Positions 45,286-53,097 of a stretch of 64,000 nucleotides of DNA are shown piece after piece. The DNA comes from Nonomuraea endophytica (lineage in GTDB: Bacteria; Actinomycetota; Actinomycetes; Streptosporangiales; Streptosporangiaceae). The position numbers were made by a program, and so were the translations under genes. The notes beneath the pieces were generated by a model. That model was not told the origin of the DNA and ran no database searches. It worked only from the letters and a program-made list of their open reading frames with translations. The DNA lies in NCBI RefSeq assembly GCF_014203235.1, contig NZ_JACHIN010000004.1:466719-530718 (forward strand), given 5' to 3'. Each line of letters begins with the position of its first letter. Position 1 is the stretch's first letter.

Positions 45286-45753
45286 CTACGACACCTCGTC
45301 GAGCGCCTGGTGGGCCCGGTCCCTGATCGTCTTGCGGAACATCGGCGTCCAGCCGAACAGCAAACCGGCCGGCCGGCCGAGAGCCATCCTCGACCACCGC
45401 TTGAAGTCGAACTCGTCGTGGTGCCGCACGATGAGCCCGTCCTCGAAGCGGAAGAGCGCGGTGACCTCGTTGACGACCTCGCGCCCCGTTCTGCTGAACG
45501 TGTAGCGGGCCGTCCAGGTGGCGCTGCCGGCGTGGGCGTCGGCCCGCACGTCGCGGAAGTCCGAGCGCAGCCCGTCGCGTACGCCGAGCTGAAGCCGCCA
45601 CATCGCCATCACGCGGTCGCGTCCCTCCACCTCCTGGAAGACCGGATCGCCGAAGCTGACGTCCGGATGGTAGCAACGCTCCATGACCTCGAGGTTGCCG
45701 CGTCCCAGCGCTTCGTAGAAGGCGCGGACCAGCGCCTCGTGCCGATCGTTCAC
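45286..45753 (-). CDS. SnoaL/NTF2-like fold protein
   Basis: This 155-residue protein shows the cone-shaped alpha-beta fold: ALVRAFYEALGRGNLEVMERCYHPDVSFGDPVFQEV at the N-terminus, then a central beta sheet (DVRADAHAGSATWTARYTF) and ALFRFEDGLIVRHHDEFDFKRWSRMAL. SnoaL-like proteins include small hydrolases, isomerases and non-catalytic ligand-binding proteins, so function is open. It lies between the amidohydrolase and corA genes on one strand with gaps of 7 and 12 bp. Confidence 0.88.
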   Translation of the reverse strand: MNDRHEALVRAFYEALGRGNLEVMERCYHPDVSFGDPVFQEVEGRDRVMAMWRLQLGVRDGLRSDFRDVRADAHAGSATWTARYTFSRTGREVVNEVTALFRFEDGLIVRHHDEFDFKRWSRMALGRPAGLLFGWTPMFRKTIRDRAHQALDEVS

Positions 45754-45760
45754 CCCTCTA

Positions 45761-46645
45761 TCAGATCATGTCGGACCCGTTGTGCCAGCACACGGCCCTG
45801 ACCCATTCGTCCCCGAGGCCGAGCCGGTCGAGCGCGTGCAGCTGGTGCGCGTACGAGTGTGGAATGTTCGGAAAGTCGCTGCCGAGCACCACCTTCCCCG
45901 CCTGGCCGAGTTCACGCAGCGCGGGCCGGAGCGCGGCGGGGAAAGGCATGCCGAGCTCGGCGAAGTCGGTGAAAGCCATCGTGGTGTCGAGCGCGACCCG
46001 CTGGTAGCGCTCCGCCAGGTCGAAGAACGGCTCGTACTCCGGCATGCCCAGGTGGGCGATGACCAGGCGCAGGCGGGGGTGCCTTCTCAGGAGGCCGGCG
46101 ATGGGTTCGGGGCCGATGCGGCCGCCGGGCACCGGGACGGAGCTGGCGTGGACGACGACCGGGAGCCCGGCGTCGGCCAGCAGGCCCCAGATGCCGTCCA
46201 GCTCGGGCAGGCGGGGGTCGAAGTCGCTCACCTGGAGGTGGATCTTGAAGATGCGGGCGCCGGCGTCGACGGCCTGCCGTACATAGGAAAGGGCGCCCGG
46301 CTCGGGGTAGAAGGTCGCGGAGGGGACGCACTCCGGGGTACGGCGGGCGAAGTCGAGCGTCCAGGCGTTGAGATCCTGCGCCATGTCCGGCTTGTGGGCG
46401 TAGGCCAGGGCGGTGAAGCGGGTGACGCCCATCTCGCGCAGCCGGGCCAGGCGCTGCTCCACGGGCCACTGGTAGGAGACCTTCCAGCCGTCGCCGAGCA
46501 GCGGGCCGCCGTGGTTGAAGTGGTGCCAGACGCGCCGCTCCATCCGTTCGGGCAGGAAGTGCACGTGCAGGTCGATCAGGCCGGGCAGCCCGCGCGCGGC
46601 CCGCCAGGCGGGAACCTCGGAATCAGAATGAAGTTCTGTGACCAC
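45761..46645 (-). CDS. Amidohydrolase 2 family metal-dependent hydrolase
   Basis: This 294-residue TIM barrel has GLIDLHVHFLPERM with the first two metal His, VVVHASSVPV, RLVIAHLGMPEYEPFFDLA, VALDTTMAFTDF and VLGSDFPNIPHSYAHQL with the catalytic Asp. The family includes decarboxylases and hydratases of aromatic or short acids as well as hydrolases, so the reaction is not assigned. It starts at 46645 and is divergent from the M50 protease gene, with a 34-bp gap. Confidence 0.87.
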   Translation of the reverse strand: MVTELHSDSEVPAWRAARGLPGLIDLHVHFLPERMERRVWHHFNHGGPLLGDGWKVSYQWPVEQRLARLREMGVTRFTALAYAHKPDMAQDLNAWTLDFARRTPECVPSATFYPEPGALSYVRQAVDAGARIFKIHLQVSDFDPRLPELDGIWGLLADAGLPVVVHASSVPVPGGRIGPEPIAGLLRRHPRLRLVIAHLGMPEYEPFFDLAERYQRVALDTTMAFTDFAELGMPFPAALRPALRELGQAGKVVLGSDFPNIPHSYAHQLHALDRLGLGDEWVRAVCWHNGSDMI

Positions 46646-46679
46646 GGCGGTGACTTTACCCGGATAGGGTCTCTACTCG

Positions 46680-47378
46680 ATGGACAAGTTCCTGGCACAG
46701 CTCGTGGAGGTCCAGCCCGCCCCCGAGCCATGGGTGATCGTGGTGTCGGCGGTGTTCGCCTTCGCGGTGGTCTCCTACACCACCTCCTGGCATCTCACCC
46801 GAGGGCTCGTCACGATCGCGCACGAGGGCGGGCACGCGCTGATGGCCCTGCTCACGCGGCGCAAGCTGGAGGGCATCCGGCTGCACTCCGACACCTCCGG
46901 CGTGACCCTGACCAGGGGCAAGCCCACCGGGCCCGGCATGGTGCTGACCGCGCTGGCGGGGTACGTCGCGCCGTCGCTGCTCGGGCTGGCCGGGGCGTGG
47001 CTGACCGACCAGGGGCGCATCACGATGCTGATCTGGGTCGTGCTGTTGTTCCTGGTCTGCATGCTGCTGCTGATCCGCAACCTTTACGGCGCGCTCATCC
47101 TGCTGGCGACCGGCGGCGCGCTCTTCGCCCTGTCCATGTACGCGCCGGACGACATCCAGCAGGTCGTGGCCTACGTGGCGGTGTGGTTCCTGCTGTTCGG
47201 CGGCGTCCGCCCGATCATGGAGCTGCAGCGCAAACGTCGCCGCAGGCAGGCGGGCAACTCCGACGCCGACCAGCTCGCCCGGCTCACGGTGCTGCCCGGC
47301 GGCTTCTACGTCTTCTTCTTCCTGCTGGTCGCGGGTGCGTCGATGTTCGGCGGCGCGTACCTGATGTCGCCCTTCTGA
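46680..47378 (+). CDS. M50 family membrane metalloprotease
   Basis: This 232-residue membrane protein has the zinc motif HEGGH in IAHEGGHALMALLTRRKLEGIRLH at the second helix and several further helices. It has the short length and layout of actinobacterial M50B proteins (SpoIVFB-like core with an ALAGYVAPSLLG segment). It should cut a membrane or near-membrane substrate, for example an anti-sigma factor or a signal protein. No sigma or anti-sigma gene is adjacent. The next gene, after 52 bp, encodes a Ser/Thr kinase. Confidence 0.88.
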   Translation: MDKFLAQLVEVQPAPEPWVIVVSAVFAFAVVSYTTSWHLTRGLVTIAHEGGHALMALLTRRKLEGIRLHSDTSGVTLTRGKPTGPGMVLTALAGYVAPSLLGLAGAWLTDQGRITMLIWVVLLFLVCMLLLIRNLYGALILLATGGALFALSMYAPDDIQQVVAYVAVWFLLFGGVRPIMELQRKRRRRQAGNSDADQLARLTVLPGGFYVFFFLLVAGASMFGGAYLMSPF

Positions 47379-47430
47379 CGCCCACACCCGGGCAAATCGC
47401 TAAACTCGCCCCTGACAGGGGGGAAGCACT

Positions 47431-49191
47431 GTGCAGCACGTCGAGGACGCCCCCGGCTATCGAGTGCTCGATCAGGCCGGCCAGGGCGGATTCGCCATCG
47501 TCTACCGGGCCTACCAGGAGCGTCTCGACCGGGTCGTGGCGCTCAAAGTGCTGTCCGTGGACCGGGTCGACAGCAGGACGATGCGCAGGTTCCAGCGCGA
47601 ACTCCAGCTCACCGGCCGCCTCACCGGCCACCCCAACGTGGTGACGGTCTTCGACACCGGCACCACGCGGTCCGGCAAGCCGTACATCGCGATGGACTTC
47701 TTCGAGAACGGCTCGCTGCGCGACCGCATCCGCAACAACGGGCCGCTCCCCCTGCAGGAGGTGCTGCGCTCGGGCGTCAAGCTCGCCGGGGCGCTGGCCG
47801 CCGTCCACGAGGCCGGGGTCCTGCACGGCGACATCAAGCCGCAGAACATCCTCATCTCCCGGTACGGCGAGCCCGCCATCGCCGACTTCGGGGTCGCCCG
47901 CGTCATCGACACCGCCGAGGTGTCCGCCTCGACCCACGCGTTCACCCCGCTGCACGCCGCGCCCGAGGTCCTGAGCGGCCACCAGCACACCGCCGCCACC
48001 GACATCTACTCGCTCGGCTCCACCCTCTACCACCTGCTGGCCGGCCAGCCCGCCTTCCACAGCCCGACCGACCCGTCGATCGCGCCGCTGATGTATCGCG
48101 TACTGAGCAGCGACCCGCCGCCCATCGACCGCGCCGACGTGCCCGCCGTGGTCTTCTCCACGGTCATGCGCGCGATGGCCAAGGACCCTCAGCAGCGGTA
48201 CGGCACCGCCCGCGAGTTCGCCGAGCGGCTGCAGCGGATCCAGGCGGAGCTCGGGCTGCCCGTCACCGACCTGCTCGGCGCCGACCCCGGCCCTTCCCCC
48301 GCGCCCCGGCCCGACGCGCCGTCCGGCCCGCAGACCCACCCGGCCACCTACCCGGCGACCGCCCCGGCCGACCCGAACGGCCCCGCCCAGGCGCCCGCGT
48401 ACCCGCCCGCCAGTCCGAGTCCTTGGGCGCCGGGCTCGACGTATCCGGTGACGGGCGCCCATGCCGACCCGGTCAGCCCGTGGGCCCCGCACCGCCCTCC
48501 GACTGCTCCCTTGGGTGGGCAGGCCACAAGTCCATGGGCGCCTCAGAGCGGTGTGCCCCTTGCCGCCCAGGCTCCCCAGCCTCAAGGCGCGCAGGCTCCC
48601 CTGGCTCAGGCCGCTGCGGCGGGGCAGCCGGGGGGCGGCGGTCCTGCCGTGCCTGGCGGGCGGCGGAGGAAGGGCGGCGGCTCCTCGGGGCGCGGCAAGA
48701 TCGTGATCGGGGTGGCGGTGGCGGCGGTGGCTCTGGCCGGTACCGGGGTGGCCGTCTATCTGTCGCAGCGCCCGTCCGGCACGGTGCCCACGGCGGGCCG
48801 TACGGAGCTGAAGAAGCCGACCACCCCCACCGTCGACCGCAAGTCCATCGACGCGCTCCGGCCGCGCCTGCTCAAGGTGAGCAGGGACCAGGGCGTGTCG
48901 GTCACGCTGACCTGGCGGCTGCCCAGCGGCGCGCGCGAGTACCCGCTCGTGGTCCAGCGCGAGCCTTCCGACGGCGAGCCCCTCGTCCCGCTGCCCGCCG
49001 GCACGACCTCCACCCGCCTGACCGGCCTCACCAAGGACGGCGGCTACTGCTTCCTCGTCGGCGTGCCCCTGCAGTTCTCGGAGAAGACCAGCGTCGCCTG
49101 GTCCAAGCCGACCTGCATCCGCGGCGCCCGGCCGGGCGGCGTCCAGCCCAACGACGCCGCCGCCCCCAACGCCGCGTCTATCTCGGAGTGA
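47431..49191 (+). CDS. Membrane-bound Ser/Thr protein kinase with extracellular FN3-like domain
   Basis: This 586-residue protein has a kinase domain at residues 10-270: G-loop QAGQGGFAIVYRA, Lys in VALKVLSVDR, catalytic loop HGDIKPQNIL (Gly replaces the Arg of HRD), DFGVARVID and APEVLSG. A Pro-rich linker (about 285-405) with SPWAP units follows, then one transmembrane helix (KIVIGVAVAAVALAGTGVAVYL, about 428-449). An extracellular domain of about 120 residues resembles fibronectin type III (SVTLTWRLPSGAREYPLV). The start is GTG with GGGGGAAG upstream. Its 3' end overlaps the convergent IclR-type gene by 14 bp. Its signal is unknown. Confidence 0.92.
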   Translation: MQHVEDAPGYRVLDQAGQGGFAIVYRAYQERLDRVVALKVLSVDRVDSRTMRRFQRELQLTGRLTGHPNVVTVFDTGTTRSGKPYIAMDFFENGSLRDRIRNNGPLPLQEVLRSGVKLAGALAAVHEAGVLHGDIKPQNILISRYGEPAIADFGVARVIDTAEVSASTHAFTPLHAAPEVLSGHQHTAATDIYSLGSTLYHLLAGQPAFHSPTDPSIAPLMYRVLSSDPPPIDRADVPAVVFSTVMRAMAKDPQQRYGTAREFAERLQRIQAELGLPVTDLLGADPGPSPAPRPDAPSGPQTHPATYPATAPADPNGPAQAPAYPPASPSPWAPGSTYPVTGAHADPVSPWAPHRPPTAPLGGQATSPWAPQSGVPLAAQAPQPQGAQAPLAQAAAAGQPGGGGPAVPGGRRRKGGGSSGRGKIVIGVAVAAVALAGTGVAVYLSQRPSGTVPTAGRTELKKPTTPTVDRKSIDALRPRLLKVSRDQGVSVTLTWRLPSGAREYPLVVQREPSDGEPLVPLPAGTTSTRLTGLTKDGGYCFLVGVPLQFSEKTSVAWSKPTCIRGARPGGVQPNDAAAPNAASISE

Positions 49192-49399
49192 GCCGCCGGC
49201 CCAGCGTTCCCAGCCGGTAGCCCTCTCCCGGCTCGGCCTCCACCAGGCCTTCGTGGCACATCGTGGTGCACAGCGCGTGCACCGTGCTGCGCGGGATTCC
49301 GGTACGGCCGGCGAGTTCGCGCACCGACAACGGGCGCTGGGTGCCGGCCAGCGTGCGCAGGACACACGCGGCCTTCGAGACCGACTGAACGTGGGACAT
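49178..49399 (-). CDS. Short IclR-type HTH protein
   Basis: This 73-residue protein starts ATG 49399 (MSHVQSVSKAACVLRTLAG). It is an IclR N-terminal winged helix: SVRELAGRTGIPRSTVHALCTTMCHEGLVEAEPGEGYRLG. It lacks the ligand-binding domain of about 170 residues that normal IclR proteins have, and the frame ends with TPR then a stop. It may be a stand-alone DNA-binding protein or a remnant of a longer gene. It sits between the kinase and MFS genes; its stop lies within the kinase 3' end. Confidence 0.75.
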   Translation of the reverse strand: MSHVQSVSKAACVLRTLAGTQRPLSVRELAGRTGIPRSTVHALCTTMCHEGLVEAEPGEGYRLGTLGRRLTPR

Positions 49400-49470
49400 G
49401 GCCCACCCTGCCCACCACCACCCGTCCCGATCAACCCCAGGTCCCGCGACACGGAACCTAGAGCCCCGGA

Positions 49471-50880
49471 TCAAGGGGGCGTGGGCCGGGGGCGGCGGGG
49501 GACGAGCAGGATGGCCAGGAGGCCCAGGGCCGCGATGGCGAGCATGCCCAGGAAGACGTTGTGGACGGCGGCGGACAGGGCCTGGCGGACGGGTTCGGCG
49601 TCGGGGCCGCCGGATCGCAGGGCTCTGGCGGCCGAGTCCACGGAGGCGTGGCCGTTCAGGCGGCCGGCGAGGGTGGCGTTGGCGACGGTGGCCAGGACGG
49701 CGGTGCCCAGCGCGCCTCCGGCCACGCGGAAGAAGACGACGCCTCCGGTGACGACGCCGCGGCGGTCCCAGCCGACCTGGTTCTGGGCGCCGACGAGCAT
49801 GGAGACCGAGACGAGGCCCAGGCCGGCGCCGTTGACGAAGGCGCAGGCCCCGGCGTAGAGGAGCGAGGACGATCCGGTCATCAGGCTGAACAGGACGGCC
49901 GACACGGCGATCAGGAAGAGGCCGATCAGGGCGGTGTCGCGGAAGCCGTACCGCATGTAGAGGCGGGCGGAGAAGGTGACCGACAGGGGCCAGCCGATCG
50001 ACTGCACGGCCAGCGCGAAGCCGGCGGCGACGGCGCCCGCGCCGAGCACGCCCTGGGCGAAGGTGGGCAGGTAGACGGTGGGGCCGGCCAGGACCATGCC
50101 GACCACGGCGCTGCCCAGGAAGGAGCCGAGCAGGGCGCGTTCGCGCCACACCCACGGCGGGATGAGGGGCTCCGCGGCGCGGCGTTCCCACCAGGCGAAG
50201 GCGGTCAGTACGGCCACGCCCAGGAGCAGCAGCCACCAGGTCGTCTCCTGCAGGCCGAGCATGAGGGACACGACGCCCACGGCCAGGAGCAGGCTGCCGA
50301 GCAGGTCGAGGCGGACTTCGCGGCGTTCGACGTGTTCGCGGAGGAAGACGGCGATGGTGATGATCGCGGCGGCGCCCAGGGGCAGGTTGAGCAGGAAGAT
50401 CGCGCGCCAGGACACCAGCTCGGACAGCAGCCCGCCGACGGCCGGTCCGATGAGCGCCGACACGCCCCAGACCGAGGACAACAGGCCGCTGATGCGTCCG
50501 CGTTCCTCCAGCGGGTAAAGGTCGGCGGCCACCACCTGGACGATCGACTGGATGGCGCCGGCGCCCACGCCCTGCACGACGCGGGCGGCGATGAGCATCG
50601 GCATGCTGGTGGCGACTCCGGCCAGCAGGGAGCCGAGCAGGAAGATGGCCATGCCGCCGGCCAGCATGGGCTTGCGGCCGTACAGGTCGGACAGGCGGCC
50701 GTAGATGGGCGTGCACACGGCCTGGGAGAGCATGTAGCCCGAGATCACCCACGGGAACAGCGAGAACGACCCCAGGTCGCGGACGATCGACGGCACCGCG
50801 GTGGCGACGATCGTGCCGTCCACGGCTGCCAGCGCCATGGCCAGCATGAGCCCGGCCGAGACCGCCGCCCGGCCCTTCAC
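49471..50880 (-). CDS. MFS transporter, drug:H+ antiporter (DHA2-like)
   Basis: This 469-residue protein has 12-14 helices. DHA2-like marks are AAVDGTIVATAVPSIVRDLG (motif D1), GRLSDLYGRKPMLAGG (motif A) and the RVVQGVGAGAIQSIVQVV segment (motif B/C region), with GPAVGGLLSELVSWRAIFLLNLPLG. It should export (or exchange) a small hydrophobic molecule. It lies 10 bp after a GntR gene and is probably co-transcribed with it, so efflux of a pathway compound or inducer is plausible. Confidence 0.92.
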   Translation of the reverse strand: MKGRAAVSAGLMLAMALAAVDGTIVATAVPSIVRDLGSFSLFPWVISGYMLSQAVCTPIYGRLSDLYGRKPMLAGGMAIFLLGSLLAGVATSMPMLIAARVVQGVGAGAIQSIVQVVAADLYPLEERGRISGLLSSVWGVSALIGPAVGGLLSELVSWRAIFLLNLPLGAAAIITIAVFLREHVERREVRLDLLGSLLLAVGVVSLMLGLQETTWWLLLLGVAVLTAFAWWERRAAEPLIPPWVWRERALLGSFLGSAVVGMVLAGPTVYLPTFAQGVLGAGAVAAGFALAVQSIGWPLSVTFSARLYMRYGFRDTALIGLFLIAVSAVLFSLMTGSSSLLYAGACAFVNGAGLGLVSVSMLVGAQNQVGWDRRGVVTGGVVFFRVAGGALGTAVLATVANATLAGRLNGHASVDSAARALRSGGPDAEPVRQALSAAVHNVFLGMLAIAALGLLAILLVPRRPRPTPP

Positions 50881-50890
50881 CGCACCGGCC

Positions 50891-51613
50891 TCATTTGGCC
50901 TGGCGGCGGCGGGGTTTGGCGACGGGCGCGGTCTCCGCCTCCTCCGACAGCACCTCGACGATGCGGCGGGAGACGATCTCGAGGTGCTCGTGCAGGTGCG
51001 CGACGGCGGCGTCGACGTCGCCGCGGGCGGCCAGGGTGGCGAGGTGGCGGTGGCCGCCCTGGTCGTGGCCGACGCGCAGGCCGAGGAGGTAGCGGCCGAC
51101 GGAGTTGCGCAGGTCCTCGATGATGCCGACGGCGACGGGGTTCTCGCCCGCGTCGTAAAGCTCCCGGTAGAAGGCGGCCCGTTCCTCCGCCAGCGAGCTG
51201 CTGACGTGCGGCTCGTCGAGGGCGGTGCCGAGCTCCCGCAGCCGGGCCGCCCTGGCCGAGGTCATCCTGGCGATGGACTTGCGCAGGGCGTGCGACTCCA
51301 GCAGGACGCGCAGCTCGTAGATCTCGCGGACCTGCTCGACGGTGAGGGTGCGCACCACGGCGCCGCGATGAGGGTGGAAGGACACCAGCCCCTCGGACTC
51401 CAGCTGCATGAGCGCGGTGCGCACCGGGATGCGCGAGACGCCGAGGCGCTCGGCGAGCTCCTCCTGGCGCAGGTGCTCGCCGGGTGCCAGCACGCCGGTG
51501 ATGATGCACTCGCGGATGACGTCGTAGGCCATCTGTCCGACCGTTTTGTATCCAGCGGACATACGGCCGACGACATCGTCGAACGAGGGCTTGGTCGCGG
51601 TCTCCACGCTCAC
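50891..51613 (-). CDS. GntR family (FadR/FCD) transcriptional regulator
   Basis: This 240-residue protein has a winged HTH at residues 25-95 (GQMAYDVIRECIITGVLAPGEHLRQEELAERLGVSRIPVRTALMQLESEGLVSFHPHRGAVV). The FCD ligand domain has ELRVLLESHALR, EERAAFYRELYDAGENP and a HRHLATLAARGDVDAAVAHLHEHL end. FCD regulators commonly bind a metal and a carboxylate and control catabolic operons. A palindrome similar to known FCD operators lies just upstream, and a near copy lies in the divergent catabolic promoter region. Confidence 0.92.
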   Translation of the reverse strand: MSVETATKPSFDDVVGRMSAGYKTVGQMAYDVIRECIITGVLAPGEHLRQEELAERLGVSRIPVRTALMQLESEGLVSFHPHRGAVVRTLTVEQVREIYELRVLLESHALRKSIARMTSARAARLRELGTALDEPHVSSSLAEERAAFYRELYDAGENPVAVGIIEDLRNSVGRYLLGLRVGHDQGGHRHLATLAARGDVDAAVAHLHEHLEIVSRRIVEVLSEEAETAPVAKPRRRQAK

Positions 51614-51632
51614 GCCTCTCCCGGGGATCCGG

Positions 51633-51651
51633 TTATCGGATCCAATCCAAG
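51633..51651. promoter_or_regulatory. Candidate GntR (FCD) operator before the regulator gene
   Basis: TTATCGGATCCAATCCAAG contains ATCGGATCCAAT (centre GGATCC), close to the ATTGGATCCAAT form I know for FCD regulators such as VanR. It lies about 20-38 bp before the GntR start. A related site, TCGTATCCAATC, is at 55393-55404. Confidence 0.5.
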
Positions 51652-51676
51652 CACAGGTGTCCCGCCATGCGGGACA

Positions 51677-52651
51677 CTACCGGAGTCTGGGCAGCACCTC
51701 GGTCCCGAGCAGGTCGATCACCTCGAACCAGCGCGGGAAGGAGAAGCGGAAGTCGAAGACGAGGTGCTCGACCCCGGCCGCCTCGAACTTCTTCACCTCG
51801 TCCACGATCTCGCCCGGATCGCCGACGATGAGCTGGCCTTCGAGGTCCTCGACCGTCTCGAACCGGCCCGACGGCGGCCTGACCGCGAACTTGGCCTTGT
51901 TCGCCCAGGCCAGCAGGCCCGGGACGTTGACGTCGCGCAGCGCCTCCTCCCTGGTCGCGGCGACGGAGGTGGGCGGGATGACGGCCACCGTCGGCAGCTT
52001 CCTGCCGTTCTCCTCGCAGATCTCGCGCATGCTCTCGACGCGGCGGCGGATCGTGGCCAGCGAGATGCGGCCGGGCATCCAGCCGTCGGCCCACTCGGCG
52101 GCCAGGCGGGCGCTGCGGGGGGTGGCGCCGCAGTACCAGAAGGGGACGGGGCCGCCCACCGGCTTGGGTTCGATGCTGACGCCGGAGAAGGTGAAGTTGT
52201 CGTCGGAGTAGCTGACGTCGTTCTCGACGGCGACCTTGCGCAGGATCTCCGCGTTGGAGCGGACCAGCGAGACCCGGTCCCTGTCGCCCCAGCCGATCGC
52301 GTCGAACTCGTGCTGGAACGTCCCCGCGCCGAACCCCAGGATGAGGCGGTCGCCGACGAGCTGGGTCATGGTGCCGAGCTGCAGCGCGGTGGTCAGCGGG
52401 TGGCGGAAGGGGATCAGCGAGCCGGTGCCGAGCTGGATGCGCGAGGTCACCGCCCCGATGGCGGTCAACGTGGTGAGCGCGTCGTAGAACTCCCGGTTGG
52501 GCGACTCCATCTCACCGTGCGGCTCGAAGACCAGGTGGTCACGCACCCAGACGGAGTCGAACCCCAGTTCCTCCGCACGTTGCGAGCCACGGAGCAACCG
52601 GTCACGGGAGGCGAACTCACCGAAATGGGGAAGCAAGAGGCCGAATTTCAC
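51677..52651 (-). CDS. LLM-class flavin-dependent oxidoreductase
   Basis: This 324-residue luciferase-like TIM barrel has VKFGLLLPHFGEFASRDRLL, WVRDHLVFEPHGEM, RIQLGTGSLIPFRHPLTTALQLGTM, LGFGAGTFQHEFDAI, PFWYCGATPRSARLAAEWADGWMPGR and a C-terminal IVGDPGEIVDEVKKF. I set the start at GTG 52651 because AAGGAG lies 7 nt upstream; an ATG at 52672 is also in frame but includes that site. Members use FMN or F420 to oxidise ring compounds, sulfonates and others. It is on the minus strand between the GntR and hydantoinase genes and probably takes part in the same pathway. Confidence 0.9.
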   Translation of the reverse strand: MKFGLLLPHFGEFASRDRLLRGSQRAEELGFDSVWVRDHLVFEPHGEMESPNREFYDALTTLTAIGAVTSRIQLGTGSLIPFRHPLTTALQLGTMTQLVGDRLILGFGAGTFQHEFDAIGWGDRDRVSLVRSNAEILRKVAVENDVSYSDDNFTFSGVSIEPKPVGGPVPFWYCGATPRSARLAAEWADGWMPGRISLATIRRRVESMREICEENGRKLPTVAVIPPTSVAATREEALRDVNVPGLLAWANKAKFAVRPPSGRFETVEDLEGQLIVGDPGEIVDEVKKFEAAGVEHLVFDFRFSFPRWFEVIDLLGTEVLPRLR

Positions 52652-52836
52652 GACAAATCTCCTTAAATCCATGAGGTACGGCTACCGCCCCACCACCCCG
52701 CCGAGACCCCGATCCCCCAACCCCTCAAGACCCCATGGCCCTCAAGGGCCGGTAGGCCCCTCAAAACCTCTGGGCCTCGGCACTTGAGCGTTCCGGGTCT
52801 CCGGGCTTCCAGGTCTGCGTCTCCGGGGTTCCTGGG

Positions 52837-52915
52837 TCTGCGGGTCTGCGGGTCTGCGGGTCTGCGGGTCTGCGGGTCTGCGGGTCTGCGGGTCTGCGGG
52901 TCTGCGGGTCTGCGG
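52837..52915. repeat. 8-bp tandem repeat, 9.9 copies of TCTGCGGG
   Basis: Nine exact copies and a 7/8 partial copy of TCTGCGGG follow each other without interruption, ending TCTGCGG-CAGG. The array lies 186-264 bp upstream of the LLM oxidoreductase start (minus strand). Exact repetition suggests recent slippage expansion. Confidence 0.9.
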
Positions 52916-53021
52916 CAGGTCGGGCAGGTCTGGCGGGTGAGCGACCGGGACCCTGCCCGGGCGAACCGAAGGGACCGGCCGCGAGGGAGGTACCGGGCAA
53001 CGGGGTGGAGGCGGCGCAGGT

Positions 53022-53097
53022 TGGGCGGGGAGAGGGGAGGAGGGTGAGGGCGTGGTGGTGGAGGTGGTGGTGGGGAGAGTAGGGAGATGGGAGGGGG
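53022..53097 (-). terminator. Candidate Rho-type termination region after the hydantoinase gene
   Basis: Directly after the hydantoinase stop codon (minus strand) the RNA would be extremely C-rich and G-poor; between 53097 and 53041 I count a single G in the transcript. Such C-over-G stretches are typical of rut sites for Rho. No hairpin with T tract is visible. The tract would keep hydantoinase transcripts from running into the LLM gene. Confidence 0.4.

Larger units (their letters stand above)
52652..53097. other. Intergenic region with tandem repeat and purine-rich tract
   Basis: This 446-bp gap has no convincing gene; frames crossing it are repeat translations. It contains an 8-bp tandem repeat (52837-52915) and a strongly G-rich plus strand (53022-53097). 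The LLM gene's promoter must lie between about 52652 and the repeat, but no clear boxes are seen. Confidence 0.6.

Noticed and set aside
52837..52915. CRISPR array
   Set aside because: Units are 8 bp without spacers, and no cas genes are present. The 15-bp array at 63906 fails for the same reason.
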